Shown: piece after piece, positions 27,662-36,949 of the stretch
Layout of the letters: every line of letters begins with the position of its first letter
Position numbering within the stretch: the first letter of the stretch is position 1
Source of the DNA: Paenibacillus sp. Soil766
GTDB lineage: Bacteria; Bacillota; Bacilli; Paenibacillales; NBRC-103111
NCBI RefSeq assembly: GCF_001428105.1
Contig: NZ_LMSJ01000015.1
Coordinates: 81,512 to 145,511, forward strand
DNA: 64,000 nucleotides
Direction: 5' to 3'
Translations under genes and position numbers: made by a program
The notes under the pieces: generated by a model
The model's database searches: none
What the model was told of the DNA's origin: nothing
Seen by the model: only the letters and a program-made list of their open reading frames with translations

Positions 27662-27881
27662 TTGAAAGGACGCTAGTGGGACCCCTGGGAAGAGGATGAC
27701 GACAGGCCGAGGATACCAAAGCAAAGGCGACGCTACTTAAAGACACATAGGCAACAAGAATTCGTAGTCCAACCGTACAGCATGTTCACCATTCCACCTC
27801 AACAGCAAACTTAACCTCACCACAGGGACAAACTCGTCCCGCATAACCGCCACCGTACCCACAGCCTCGTCCGATCCCGCA

Positions 27882-27978
27882 CCCAACCCCAACCCCAACC
27901 CCAACCCCAACCCCAACCCCAACCCCAACCCCAACCCCAACCCCAACCCCAACCCCAACCCCAACCCCAACCCCAACC
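27882..27978 (+). repeat. (CCCCAA)n hexanucleotide tract, about 16 copies
   Basis: A perfect tandem run of CCCCAA covers about 97 bases; the minus strand reads (GGGGTT)n. The tract can form G-quadruplexes on the minus strand and is prone to slippage. Frames through it encode Gly-Val or Gly-Leu repeats, which I regard as by-products. It lies in a region (27665-28150) where no gene is convincing. Confidence 0.95.
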
Positions 27979-28154
27979 ACAGTCTCATCCGAACCCCAAC
28001 CCGCGCGCGCTACATTGGAAGTATCCAGTGAATGGCTCTGATAAGTAGCCAAGTTAGCAGTTGGATTGGACCAATCCAATCAACTCCAGTTGTGTACATC
28101 ATTTTTAATCAATTCGGGGTGAATGTCCAACACAAATAGCTGAAAAGCCACAAG

Positions 28155-28198
28155 AAAAAGACGAACCAACGCTTAATGCAGCGTTAATTCGTCTTTTT
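28155..28198. terminator. Terminator overlapping the DUF421 gene stop
   Basis: AAAAAGACGAA (28155-28165) pairs with TTCGTCTTTTT (28188-28198), with AACGC/GCGTT inside. The stop codon of the minus-strand gene falls in the loop, so the last five codons are part of the stem. Confidence 0.8.
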
Positions 28199-28907
28199 GT
28201 TGTGCGACCAATTCCGTGTATACCCGGATCTGGTCTTGATCGTCTATTGTAGCAAGCACGACGTGCTCGAGTTCAACCTTTGCGGCTTGCATCTGCGCCT
28301 CTAACCAAGCGATATCTTTCCCTTGCTGTGCGAGCAGCTTTTTATCATAGGCACCCTGTATGATTAGTGGCTTCATGAGGGAGAAAGGTGTGCTTGGGAT
28401 TGCCATATCTTTGGCGGTAACCGTTTGATGCTGAGGCTCAAGGAATACGGAGACCATCCCACCAGGCTCCCAAAGTGCGAGCGCTACCTTCTCAATATCC
28501 TCCACTTGTTGCTTGCGAAGCTCAGAGAAAAGGTGGTCGACGGAGATTTTGGCCTTGCGCAGGCCGCCCATACGAAGCTGTCCGTGTTCAATAAGCGTGA
28601 GAGGTGACGGTTCAAAGAGATGTTTAAGGAAGTTCCATTTTAGACTCAGCCAAGAGGTTAGGAGATACAGCACAACGAGCGCTAGGGTGGTGATCATGGA
28701 GCCTTTTAAGGCTAAGTGCTCGTCAGATAGCGGGTGAGCCATGATATTACCTAGAATGAGAGCGATGACGAAATCGAGAAAACGCAGTTGAGAGATCGAG
28801 CGTTGGCCTAATGCTTTGGCGGTGATGAGCAGAAAGAAGTAGCCTATGATGGCGCGTAAAATCCACTGCATGGTAGTCAGTGATTCTTGACTGCGAAAGA
28901 AATCCAA
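28173..28907 (-). CDS. DUF421 (YetF-like) membrane protein
   Basis: A 244-residue protein with three N-terminal membrane helices (about residues 15-90) and two cytoplasmic YetF-type beta domains. The conserved GQRSISQLRFLDFVIALILGN and the PSPLTLIEHGQL segment are family marks. The function of DUF421 proteins is poorly known; some Bacillus members are linked to spore membranes and germination. It stands alone, and its 3' end forms a terminator. Confidence 0.87.
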   Translation of the reverse strand: MDFFRSQESLTTMQWILRAIIGYFFLLITAKALGQRSISQLRFLDFVIALILGNIMAHPLSDEHLALKGSMITTLALVVLYLLTSWLSLKWNFLKHLFEPSPLTLIEHGQLRMGGLRKAKISVDHLFSELRKQQVEDIEKVALALWEPGGMVSVFLEPQHQTVTAKDMAIPSTPFSLMKPLIIQGAYDKKLLAQQGKDIAWLEAQMQAAKVELEHVVLATIDDQDQIRVYTELVAQQKDELTLH

Positions 28908-29002
28908 GGGTCTTCACACTCCGAACATAAGGTAAATACTCCCTATAACGTACCCTTATGTGGGTCCTGTTATCCGCAGTTTCAATGAAGTTGAGGCCCT
29001 TA

Positions 29003-29851
29003 CTAGCCGCCAGTGAGTCCTACCTGCTCCTCGCTCCAAGCCCAGAGCTGACGAGCTAACGCGTCGTCCTTCGCTCGGGTGGAAACAGGCGCAATCGCCC
29101 GCCTGTAGAAGTACTCGCCACTGACCGTCTGCAGGTCAGGGCTCGTGGCCAAGAACACCGCCGTATCCGCGCCCTGCGCCGCCGTCAAGAAAAACGGCCG
29201 CATCATCGCATGCACGGCCTTCCCAAACCCGGTGTCGCGATCGACACCGATGTTCGTGGCCACGGCTCCCGGATGGAGCGAGTTGGCCGTGGCGGAAGTG
29301 CCTGCGAGCCGCTTCGCGAGCTCGCGGGTGAACAGGATATTCGCCAGCTTCGACTGGGCGTATCCGTTCCAGACCCGGAACCCTCGCTGAAGGTGAGGGT
29401 TGGCCCAATCGATGCGCCCGATTTTGTGGGCGCCGGAAGAGACATTGACGATCCGCCCCTGCGGAGCGCGGAGGATAGCGTCCAGCAGAAGCTGGGTCAG
29501 CAGGAAGTGGCCGAGATGGTTGACACCCATCATGGACTCGAAGCCATCTGCTGTGGTTTTCCGCTTCACGGTGACGACGCCGGCGTTGTTTACGAGCACA
29601 TCGAGCACGTCGTGCTTGGCTAGAAACGCCGCCGCGAAGTCGCGAATGCTCGCAAGCGAAGCGAGGTCGCAGAGCATCAGTTCGATATGCTCGGAGCCGC
29701 TCTGACGCCGTGCTTCTGCTAGTGCCTGCTCGCCTCTTTGTCTGCTCCGGCAGAGCATGATGACGTTGGCGCCTAGCTTGGCCAATGCCACCGCCCCGGC
29801 AAGGCCCATGCCGGAGTTAGCTCCGGTGATGAGTACCGTTTTATTGTACAT
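29003..29851 (-). CDS. Short-chain dehydrogenase/reductase
   Basis: A 282-residue classical SDR of the retinol-dehydrogenase/WWOX-like subgroup. The cofactor motif TGANSGMG is at residues 8-15, with NNAGVV in the middle and the catalytic YAQSK motif after a conserved VNVSSGAH serine strand. ATG at 29851 has AAGGAGG 9 bases upstream, which rules out the longer frame starting at 29902. It is divergent from rpiA. The substrate cannot be inferred. Confidence 0.92.
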   Translation of the reverse strand: MYNKTVLITGANSGMGLAGAVALAKLGANVIMLCRSRQRGEQALAEARRQSGSEHIELMLCDLASLASIRDFAAAFLAKHDVLDVLVNNAGVVTVKRKTTADGFESMMGVNHLGHFLLTQLLLDAILRAPQGRIVNVSSGAHKIGRIDWANPHLQRGFRVWNGYAQSKLANILFTRELAKRLAGTSATANSLHPGAVATNIGVDRDTGFGKAVHAMMRPFFLTAAQGADTAVFLATSPDLQTVSGEYFYRRAIAPVSTRAKDDALARQLWAWSEEQVGLTGG

Positions 29852-29996
29852 CGCGGATCGCCTCCTTTTTTCCAGTATAGCCCATGAGAAGAATCCTCGC
29901 ATATCTGATTGCGCGAACGATGCTGCATTGTGATTTCTTTTATGTGTTAAACTTGTTGGATAGAATTCAATCAGTAGAAGTGAGGAGTGTGCACAA

Positions 29997-30659
29997 GTGG
30001 AAGCGAAAAAAGCAGCAGCAGAGCTAGCGATTACGGAAATTCGAGATGGGATGATCGTCGGTTTGGGGACGGGATCAACGGCCTATTGGGCGATCCAAGG
30101 GCTTGGTGCACGGGTACAAAATGGCCTGCACATTCAGGCCGTCGCCACCTCAGTTGCTTCTGAGAATTTGGCTAAGGAGTTGGGGATCCCGCTGATACCT
30201 TTTGCAGATATCTCAGAAATCGATGTCACGATAGATGGGGCCGACGAAGTCGACCCTGCTTGGCATTTAATCAAAGGAGGAGGGGGCGCTCTGCTGCGGG
30301 AGAAAATCGTCGCATTTTCAAGCAAGAAGCTCATTATCGTGGTGGATGAAAGTAAAGTTGTTGCACAGCTTGGCGCATTTCCACTACCTGTTGAGGTTGT
30401 AAAGTTTGGCTATGAACTGACGAATCGGAAACTCCGAGCGCTTGGCTGCGAGCCCACAGTTAGAGTTGTTGATAATCGGCCTTATGTGACGGACAACGGA
30501 AATTATATTATCGATTGCCGCTTCGATAGTATCCCGAGACCTCCTGAGCTCCATCAAGCTATTAACGGTATTCCTGGCGTAGTGGAGAATGGGCTTTTTA
30601 TCGGGCTGGCGAGCCAGGTGATCGTGGGGTATAAGGATGGTTCGGTGGGGAGGTTGTAG
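29997..30659 (+). CDS. rpiA: Ribose-5-phosphate isomerase A
   Basis: A 220-residue enzyme that interconverts ribose-5-phosphate and ribulose-5-phosphate in the pentose phosphate pathway. The signatures GLGTGSTAYWAI, DGADEVD and KGGGGALLREKIVA are all present, with the catalytic Glu in the last. The start is GTG at 29997, with GAGGAG about 10 bases upstream. It is followed by a strong terminator. Confidence 0.96.
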   Translation: MEAKKAAAELAITEIRDGMIVGLGTGSTAYWAIQGLGARVQNGLHIQAVATSVASENLAKELGIPLIPFADISEIDVTIDGADEVDPAWHLIKGGGGALLREKIVAFSSKKLIIVVDESKVVAQLGAFPLPVEVVKFGYELTNRKLRALGCEPTVRVVDNRPYVTDNGNYIIDCRFDSIPRPPELHQAINGIPGVVENGLFIGLASQVIVGYKDGSVGRL

Positions 30660-30683
30660 GAGATTACAACGGCCGAATAGGCA

Positions 30684-30731
30684 AAAAAGAGTTGCCCTTC
30701 ATGTCATGGTGACTTGAGGAGGCAACTCTTT
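30684..30731 (+). terminator. Rho-independent terminator of rpiA
   Basis: AAAGAGTTGCC (30686-30696) pairs exactly with GGCAACTCTTT (30721-30731), with a 24-base loop. Confidence 0.8.
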
Positions 30732-30777
30732 CTATGTTTAGACGAGATTTAGATGTCTCGATCGTCGTAGTCCGAGG

Positions 30778-30836
30778 AATAACTGGAAAATCTCCAGCTA
30801 ATTCCAGCGAAATTAACTACAGAAAATCCATCTATT
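30778..30836 (+). repeat. Intergenic degenerate repeat cluster E
   Basis: Two units at 30778-30803 (AATAACTGGAAAATCTCCAG onward) and 30810-30836 (AAATTAACTACAGAAAATCC onward). They are only 32 bases apart, closer than in the other clusters. The gap between rpiA and the DinB gene otherwise holds just the terminator. Confidence 0.6.
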
Positions 30837-30921
30837 CTACTTGTAGTTCCGCTAAACGGGCAGAGTCGGTGTGCGTATGGGTGTAGGCGAGTGTATATGG
30901 ATGTTCCGCCTAGACCTTCGC

Positions 30922-31422
30922 TTACACTAACGGCTGCATACCCATCTCAACCCAACTTTCCCTCGTTGGACCATAAATATCGGGAACGCGCAATCCAGCT
31001 TGGCGCATCAAGACGATCATCTCACCGCGGTGGTGAATTTCATGGGAGATGAGGACGCGGAGCGTAAGCCCGTTAGGCCACTGATCGCCGTACATATCGC
31101 TAGTCTCGAACAACTTGGCCTCGGTCCATTGCGACTTAACCGCTTCGATGGCTGCGGCAGCGGAGGTGCGGTAGGTATCAGCGATAGTTTGGGCAGAAGC
31201 GGGAGCAAGCTCCTCCCCTTCAGGGGCGGTGAATGTCAGCCCTGTGCGGGACAGCATCTCGTGGACTGTTGTAGCGATGTGCCACGCAATTTGTCCAAGT
31301 GAACGGAGTTCAGGCGTGATTTTCTGGGCAAGTGAAGCATCTGTTAGGGCGTCCATGACGCGTTGGGTGCCTTGCGCTTCTCGGGCATATTCGGTTGCAA
31401 AATCTTCAATCATTTTAATCAT
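30922..31422 (-). CDS. DinB-family four-helix protein
   Basis: A 166-residue DinB/YfiT-type protein. The three metal-binding histidines are likely in GQIAWHIATT and SHEIHHRGEM. Members are four-helix bundles related to thiol-dependent S-transferases (bacillithiol or mycothiol), often stress induced. ATG at 31422 is chosen because GAGGAGG lies 9 bases upstream; the longer open frame to 31578 has no such site. The substrate is unknown. Confidence 0.88.
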   Translation of the reverse strand: MIKMIEDFATEYAREAQGTQRVMDALTDASLAQKITPELRSLGQIAWHIATTVHEMLSRTGLTFTAPEGEELAPASAQTIADTYRTSAAAAIEAVKSQWTEAKLFETSDMYGDQWPNGLTLRVLISHEIHHRGEMIVLMRQAGLRVPDIYGPTRESWVEMGMQPLV

Positions 31423-31622
31423 GGGGGTTGTCCTCCTCAAATTTGTACTGGCATCGTAAGTATGGGCTTGGTCTTGCCGCCAGAAGAAACTGGCATCACT
31501 AGCAGGGCATTCTTGTATGGATATGTTGTCAGCAGGGGCAGAGTTTCCTATCGATGCTTGTTCTTGGTTGATACGCACACCTCATACCCCTAGTATAGAC
31601 AAACATTGCTGACAACAGAATG

Positions 31623-32600
31623 TCAGTGATTCGAATAAAGGGCAACTATTTTTTCGGCTTTTTCTTTGATAATGGCTGCGATATGCGCCGGTTCTAGAAT
31701 GCGCAGGCTGGGGCCATAGCTGAGCAGTGTGCCATACAGCCATGGCTCATCGGGCTGTGTCGCTCTAATCATCAGTGTTCCGTCGGGCTGCAGGGTCACA
31801 TGCTCTGGACGGAAATAATCTTCGATCTGTGCCCTGACATTCGGCTGAGCGTGCAGCACGAGCGTAATAAGGGTGGCAGGGTTTCTGTTGCCTAGACGAT
31901 AGTCAAGCTGCTCCAACGTTTCTTGCTTGCGTTCGAATATTTGGGAAAGCACATCGACGCCATGCATACGAGATAAGCGGAAAATCCGAAAATCCCCACG
32001 CAGCAAGCAGTAACCGTACAGATACCAGCCGAAGCCTTTGACCACGATGCCCATGGGCTCTACGGTTCGCACGGACGGTTCGCTTTGCGATGAAAGATAA
32101 GAAAAAGTGACGAGTCTTGTCTCCTTAATTGCGGTTCGGAGAGTCGCAAGATGCTCTGTATTTTGCTGGCTGCTGCCCCAAGGATTCATGTCGAGAATGA
32201 GCTGGTTGCCCAGTTGCTTTGCAGCGGGTTGCTCGGATTTGGCGACGAGTGCACCGACCTTATCCAGCAGATTGCTGATTTCTTGGTCGGGGACGGAAGC
32301 ATGAATTCCTTTGAGGCCGGTGATGATCGATTGCAGCTCTTCCAAAGAAAGAAACTGCCGATCCAGACGGTATTGGTCCATGATTTCATATCCACCGCTG
32401 AGTCCCGAATAGGAAACAACCGGAATGCCAGCTAGGTTAATAGCCTCCACATCCCGATAAATGGTGCGCATAGACACCTCGAACCGCTCGGAAAGCTCCT
32501 TGGCACTAATACGGCGACGATTGAGCAGCAGCATGGTGATGGCGAGTAAACGATCTATTTTCAGAAGGAACACCTCTTTAATTCTGGTCGTATTCTTCAT
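31623..32600 (-). CDS. WYL-domain transcriptional regulator (YafY type)
   Basis: About 313-325 residues. An N-terminal DeoR-like helix-turn-helix (ISAKELSERFEVSMRTIYRDVEAI) is followed by a WYL domain (VEPMGIVVKGFGWYLYGYC) and a WCX extension. Typical members begin with (M)KIDRLLAI. Here that residue is encoded by CTG at 32564, with AAGAGGTG six bases before it, whereas the ATG at 32600 has no ribosome site. Either a CTG start or a longer N-terminus is used. It may regulate the DinB gene downstream, as WYL regulators often do. Confidence 0.87.
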   Translation of the reverse strand: MKNTTRIKEVFLLKIDRLLAITMLLLNRRRISAKELSERFEVSMRTIYRDVEAINLAGIPVVSYSGLSGGYEIMDQYRLDRQFLSLEELQSIITGLKGIHASVPDQEISNLLDKVGALVAKSEQPAAKQLGNQLILDMNPWGSSQQNTEHLATLRTAIKETRLVTFSYLSSQSEPSVRTVEPMGIVVKGFGWYLYGYCLLRGDFRIFRLSRMHGVDVLSQIFERKQETLEQLDYRLGNRNPATLITLVLHAQPNVRAQIEDYFRPEHVTLQPDGTLMIRATQPDEPWLYGTLLSYGPSLRILEPAHIAAIIKEKAEKIVALYSNH

Positions 32601-32711
32601 TCATTATTCGATTATACTGATGAAAATCCTTTGTTGCCCGTTTCGCGCATACCACATTGGAAAAATTGGAATAATAAACCGAATTCAATTCCATGATGGG
32701 AAGTGCGAACA

Positions 32712-33572
32712 ATGTCTCGGTTTAGAAAAAGTTTTAGAATCCCACTGCGCGCAGCAGCATTGGGTATGCTCTTGAGCGGCGCTTTAAGCTTTAGTGGGTC
32801 GGCAGAGGCCTCCACGCTAGCGGTACCTCCGCCACCCGCACAACTAACGCCTCCACAGAGTGGGCAAGGTCAGCTCATCCAGACGCGTGAGATTGATGTC
32901 ACCGGTGACGGCAAATTAGAGATGGTCTCCCTTGTCGGTCTGAAATCGGACATGAACAGTCCCTATTATGACAAGTTGTTTATCTCCTCCGTCGGACAAG
33001 GTCAGGCGCAGGTCGTGATTCCGCTGGAGGGCGGGTACAATCCGAAAATGGATTTTTGTGATTTTATCCATGACAAGCTGCCACAAATCTATGTGACCTC
33101 CGATACCGGCGGCAGTGGCGGGTTTACTTCGAATTACATCTATTCGCTCAGAAATAATGTGCCCACTGCGATCCCGATGCCAGAACCGCTGCATGTCAAA
33201 GCGACCTTTAAGAATAACTATAAGGTGAAGATGAAAATCGAGGAGACCGGCAAATCCTTTACTCTCGATATTGCGGATCGCAAGGAGGCTTACGAGCAAT
33301 TCGGCATTTACAACCAAGGGAAAATTGTAAAGCCAATCATAGTTAATGTGGATGCGTACAGCCTGTTGAAGCCCGTCGATGTGGATCGGGATGGCTTCTG
33401 TGAGTTGAAAGGTGTTCAGCGCATCACAGGTATTGCCAATGCAGACACACTAGGCTATGTCACTTCGGTGTGGAAATGGCACAAAGATAAATGGAAGCTG
33501 AAGGAAGCGGCTGTTACGCAAACCTTGACGACCAGCATGGTGCGTGCACCAAGTCTTGAAGACGAGGACTAG
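32712..33572 (+). CDS. Secreted protein with VCBS/FG-GAP-like Asp-rich motifs
   Basis: A 286-residue exported protein. A signal peptide ends near SGSAEAS (residue 34), followed by a proline-rich linker. Two Asp-box stretches, DVTGDGKLEMV and DVDRDGFCELKG, look like calcium-binding loops of FG-GAP/VCBS repeats. The end (YVTSVWKWHKDKWKLKEA) is a motif seen in other Paenibacillus exported proteins. Function is unknown. It is divergent from the WYL regulator. Confidence 0.75.
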   Translation: MSRFRKSFRIPLRAAALGMLLSGALSFSGSAEASTLAVPPPPAQLTPPQSGQGQLIQTREIDVTGDGKLEMVSLVGLKSDMNSPYYDKLFISSVGQGQAQVVIPLEGGYNPKMDFCDFIHDKLPQIYVTSDTGGSGGFTSNYIYSLRNNVPTAIPMPEPLHVKATFKNNYKVKMKIEETGKSFTLDIADRKEAYEQFGIYNQGKIVKPIIVNVDAYSLLKPVDVDRDGFCELKGVQRITGIANADTLGYVTSVWKWHKDKWKLKEAAVTQTLTTSMVRAPSLEDED

Positions 33573-33579
33573 AGACGAC

Positions 33580-33624
33580 AAAGACCGCTCTTACACGGAA
33601 AAAATTCCATGTAGGGCGGTCTTT
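33580..33624. terminator. Bidirectional terminator
   Basis: AAAGACCGC (33580-33588) pairs with GCGGTCTTT (33616-33624) and the stem continues imperfectly to a GGAAAAAATTCC tip. It separates two converging genes. Confidence 0.85.
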
Positions 33625-33636
33625 CTTCATGTGGGC

Positions 33637-34866
33637 TTATGCCCAGTTTCCATTGCGGAATAAAGGCTCGCGCGTACCGTCTGCCGTAATCCCGTCAATC
33701 GCCATATCCTTGGAACCAATCATGAAATCTACGTGGATTAAGCTTTTATTGTAGCCATTTGCTTCAAGCTCCTCGGCACTCATCGTCGTTCCACCCTCAA
33801 TCGTGAACGGGTAGGAATTGCCTAGCGCGACGTGACAGGAAGCATTTTCGTCAAATAGTGTGTTGTAGTAGATGAGACCTGACTGTGAAATGGGGGAGTC
33901 ATAAGGCACGAGTGCGACTTCACCCAAATAACGAGCACCTTCATCCATATTGAGCATGTTGTTGAGTACTTCTTGACCCACTTCTGCAGTTGCTTCGACG
34001 ACGCGGCCATCTTTGAAGGTTAGGGAGAAGCCATCGATTAACGAACCTTGGTAGCTCAGCGGCAAGGTGCTGCGAACCGTACCATTCGTTCCGTTGCGAG
34101 CGGGCATCGTGAACACTTCCTCTGTCGGGATGTTCGGAACGAAGAAAATACCCTTCTCAGATTCGCTGCCTGCGGCAACCCATAGATGCTTCGGTGCTAG
34201 TTCTATGTACAAGTCGGTACCTGGTCCTTGGAAATGCAGTTGCTTGAACTTCTTGTTGTTCAGCAAGTTCTGTTTCGCCGTCAAGGTGCCGATATGTTCT
34301 TTCCATGCGGTCACAGGATCGGCTAGATCAGCACGCGTCAGCTTGAAAATTTGCTCCCAAAGTTTCTGAACCCGCTCAGCTTCGCCTAAATTCGGGAATA
34401 CCTTTGCTGACCATTCAGGTGTTGGGTAGGAAACCATAAGCCAGTTGACTTTGTTGCTGCGTGTATAGTTCAGGTAGCCTGCGCGTGCCGTAGCTGCTGC
34501 TTTGCTGGACATGGCGACACGGGCTGGATCAATATCTTTGAGCAAATCGGAGTTGGGTGCGTAAATGGACAGGAAAGCTGCACCTTCCTTTGCCATTTCT
34601 TCCATCCCGTTAGCACGCCATGCGGGGTAGTTCTGAAGGGTATCTTCGGGTGCGTGCTTCAGGCGAAGCGCCTTTACTACATCGTCATCCCAGTCCACGA
34701 CGACATCCTTCGCACCAACGTCATAAGCCTTCTGAGCCAGCTTGCGGACGAAATCTGCACAAGCTATCGGCGTCGTGATGACGACGGTTTGATCCTTTTG
34801 TACATTTAATCCGACGCGTATGGCAAGCTCTGCATATTGGTCTAAATAATGCTCGAATGATTCCAT
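33637..34866 (-). CDS. M29-family aminopeptidase (AmpS/PepS)
   Basis: A 409-residue cytosolic metallo-aminopeptidase. Family features include the N-terminal YAELAIRVGLNVQKDQTV, the metal-binding YLGEVALVPYDSPI and ENASCHVALG-type segments, and the C-terminal HVDFMIGSKDMAIDG. ATG at 34866 has AAAGGAG 8 bases upstream; an upstream frame to 34896 lacks one. It is divergent from glnS with 85 bases between. Confidence 0.93.
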   Translation of the reverse strand: MESFEHYLDQYAELAIRVGLNVQKDQTVVITTPIACADFVRKLAQKAYDVGAKDVVVDWDDDVVKALRLKHAPEDTLQNYPAWRANGMEEMAKEGAAFLSIYAPNSDLLKDIDPARVAMSSKAAATARAGYLNYTRSNKVNWLMVSYPTPEWSAKVFPNLGEAERVQKLWEQIFKLTRADLADPVTAWKEHIGTLTAKQNLLNNKKFKQLHFQGPGTDLYIELAPKHLWVAAGSESEKGIFFVPNIPTEEVFTMPARNGTNGTVRSTLPLSYQGSLIDGFSLTFKDGRVVEATAEVGQEVLNNMLNMDEGARYLGEVALVPYDSPISQSGLIYYNTLFDENASCHVALGNSYPFTIEGGTTMSAEELEANGYNKSLIHVDFMIGSKDMAIDGITADGTREPLFRNGNWA

Positions 34867-34951
34867 CTCTATGTCTCCTTTATATTTGAGTACCATTTAG
34901 TGTATGATAGAAAATAAAACTTTAACCCCGTGGGAGAAAGGCTGGGCACAT

Positions 34952-36631
34952 ATGGAAACGAAAAACGCGGAAGCTAACGTAAGCGCAATATCCAATTTCA
35001 TTAAGAACATTGTAAACGAAGATTTGAAATCAGGCAAAGTCAGTCAGGTCGTGACCCGATTTCCCCCGGAGCCGAACGGTTACCTTCATATAGGACATGC
35101 AAAGGCGATATGCACGAACTTTGAAATCGCGGATGATTTCAATGGGTTGACGAACCTTCGATTTGATGACACGAATCCGGTCAAAGAAGATGTTGAATAT
35201 GTGGAGTCCATTAAACAAGACGTAGAATGGCTCGGTTTTAAATGGGACGGGCTTTTCTTCGCTTCGGACTATTTCGAAGAAATGTATAGCCGAGCATTAG
35301 TCTTGATTCGCAAAGGACTGGCTTATGTAGACGACCAATCTGCGGATGAAATCCGTGAAACTCGTGGTACGTTGACGCAAGGAGGAACAAACAGTCCTTA
35401 TCGTGAGCGCACGATCGAGGAGAATTTGTCCCTATTTGAGCGTATGCGTGCGGGTGATTTCAAAGACGGCGAGCGTGTGCTGCGGGCCAAAATTGATATG
35501 TCAGCGCCGAATATTAATCTTCGAGACCCGGTTATCTACCGTATTCTTCACGCACATCACCATAACACGGGAGATGCTTGGTGCATCTATCCGATGTACA
35601 CATATGCTCACCCGCTGGAAGATGCGATTGAAGGTGTAACACACTCGCTCTGTTCGAGTGAGTTTGAGGATCAACGTCCGTTCTACGACTGGGTAATTCG
35701 TGAGTGTGAGATGCCGAATGTGCCGAGACAATATGAATTCGCCCGTATCTCCTTAATGAATACCGTTACGAGCAAAAGAAAGCTGAAACAACTCGTCGAC
35801 GAGAAAGCCGTTGATGGTTGGGACGATCCACGTATGCCGACCATATCAGGTCTGCGTCGTAGAGGCTTGACGCCAGAGTCGATTCGCAACTTTGTCCGTG
35901 AGCTTGGCGTATCCAAAGGCGGCGGCGGCAGTGTGGTTGACACACGCATGCTGGATCACTTCATCCGCGAGGATTTGAAGCTGAAGGCGCTGCGCACGAT
36001 GGGCGTACTGAATCCGCTCAAAGTTGTCATCACCAACTATCCTGAGGATGGCGTGGAGATGCTGGAAGCGGAGAACAACTCCGAGAACCCGGAAATGGGC
36101 AATCGCATGATTCCATTCTCCCGCGAGATCTACATCGAGCAAGATGACTTCATGGAGAATCCACCGCCCAAGTATTTCCGGTTATTTCCCGGCAACGAAG
36201 TGCGTTTGAAAAACGCCTACTTCATCAAGTGTAATGACTTCATCAAGGATGCGGATGGCAATGTGGTTGAATTGCACTGCACTTATGATGTTGAGACGAA
36301 AAGCGGCAGCGGCTTCACTGGCCGTAAAGTCAAAGGCACCATCCACTGGGTGGATGCGAAAAGCGCCGTACCCGCGGAATTCCGCCTGTACGAGCCACTG
36401 ATCTTAGACGATGAGGAAGGCGAAGAAGAGACATCGTTCATGGATAAAGTAAACCCAAATTCCTTGCAAATCGTGCAAGGCTTCGTCGAGGACAACATGA
36501 AGAGCGTGAGCCCGCATGATAAGTTCCAGTTCTTCCGCCACGGTTACTTCAACGTGGATCCGAAGTACACAACACAGGATCATCTGGTGTTCAACTTGAT
36601 CGTTTCATTGAAAAGCTCGTTCGTGGTGTAA
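34952..36631 (+). CDS. glnS: Glutaminyl-tRNA synthetase
   Basis: A 559-residue class I synthetase that charges tRNA-Gln directly. The HIGH motif appears as [14 protein letters not shown] and the KMSKS equivalent as [10 protein letters not shown]; the two C-terminal beta-barrels of GlnRS follow. Most Firmicutes lack GlnRS and use the GatCAB amidation route, so its presence fits the Paenibacillus group, in which it is thought to have been acquired. ATG at 34952 is favoured over 34904, which lacks a ribosome site. Confidence 0.96.
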   Translation: METKNAEANVSAISNFIKNIVNEDLKSGKVSQVVTRFPPEPNGYLHIGHAKAICTNFEIADDFNGLTNLRFDDTNPVKEDVEYVESIKQDVEWLGFKWDGLFFASDYFEEMYSRALVLIRKGLAYVDDQSADEIRETRGTLTQGGTNSPYRERTIEENLSLFERMRAGDFKDGERVLRAKIDMSAPNINLRDPVIYRILHAHHHNTGDAWCIYPMYTYAHPLEDAIEGVTHSLCSSEFEDQRPFYDWVIRECEMPNVPRQYEFARISLMNTVTSKRKLKQLVDEKAVDGWDDPRMPTISGLRRRGLTPESIRNFVRELGVSKGGGGSVVDTRMLDHFIREDLKLKALRTMGVLNPLKVVITNYPEDGVEMLEAENNSENPEMGNRMIPFSREIYIEQDDFMENPPPKYFRLFPGNEVRLKNAYFIKCNDFIKDADGNVVELHCTYDVETKSGSGFTGRKVKGTIHWVDAKSAVPAEFRLYEPLILDDEEGEEETSFMDKVNPNSLQIVQGFVEDNMKSVSPHDKFQFFRHGYFNVDPKYTTQDHLVFNLIVSLKSSFVV

Positions 36632-36655
36632 CGAACGAAGATATAGTTGAAACCG

Positions 36656-36683
36656 AACCCCCTGGCGGATGCTAGGGGGTTTT
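36656..36683 (+). terminator. Rho-independent terminator of glnS
   Basis: AACCCCCT and AGGGGGTT pair around GGCGGATGC, followed by TTTT. Confidence 0.85.
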
Positions 36684-36768
36684 GGCTTTTTAGCGTCGCA
36701 GTAAGGGGGTACATGATGGTAAGCTCCATAATAGGGTAAGGAACGACCTGCTATCAGCCTCACAGCAA

Positions 36769-36863
36769 CCTGCAAAAGTGCAACTGTTTGGGGCAAAATC
36801 CCCCGAAATCGGAGCATTCATGGGAAAAGGATGCCTATTAGCAGTTTTCAGTTGAAGTGCAGG
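36769..36863 (+). repeat. 95-bp element with inverted CCTGCA...CAACTG ends
   Basis: The element begins CCTGCAAAAGTGCAACTG and ends CAGTTGAAGTGCAGG, an imperfect inverted repeat. Inside is GGGGCAAAATCCCCC, a further small hairpin. It fills the glnS/phosphatase gap (36684-36940) and has no coding frame. Its form suggests a dispersed repeat, but only one copy is in this window. Confidence 0.4.
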
Positions 36864-36949
36864 AGATTTAAAGCATTTCGCGAATGCGTATAAGGAAGTA
36901 TTTGTGAAAATGAAGGTGTGGGGGAATAAAGTAGTTTTAGGAGGCGCAC

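Noticed and set aside
27737..28079. Open frames encoding long Gly-Val and Gly-Leu repeats on the minus strand
   Set aside because: They arise automatically from the (CCCCAA)n tract, whose six-base period never breaks a frame; the flanks show no ribosome site or recognisable domain.
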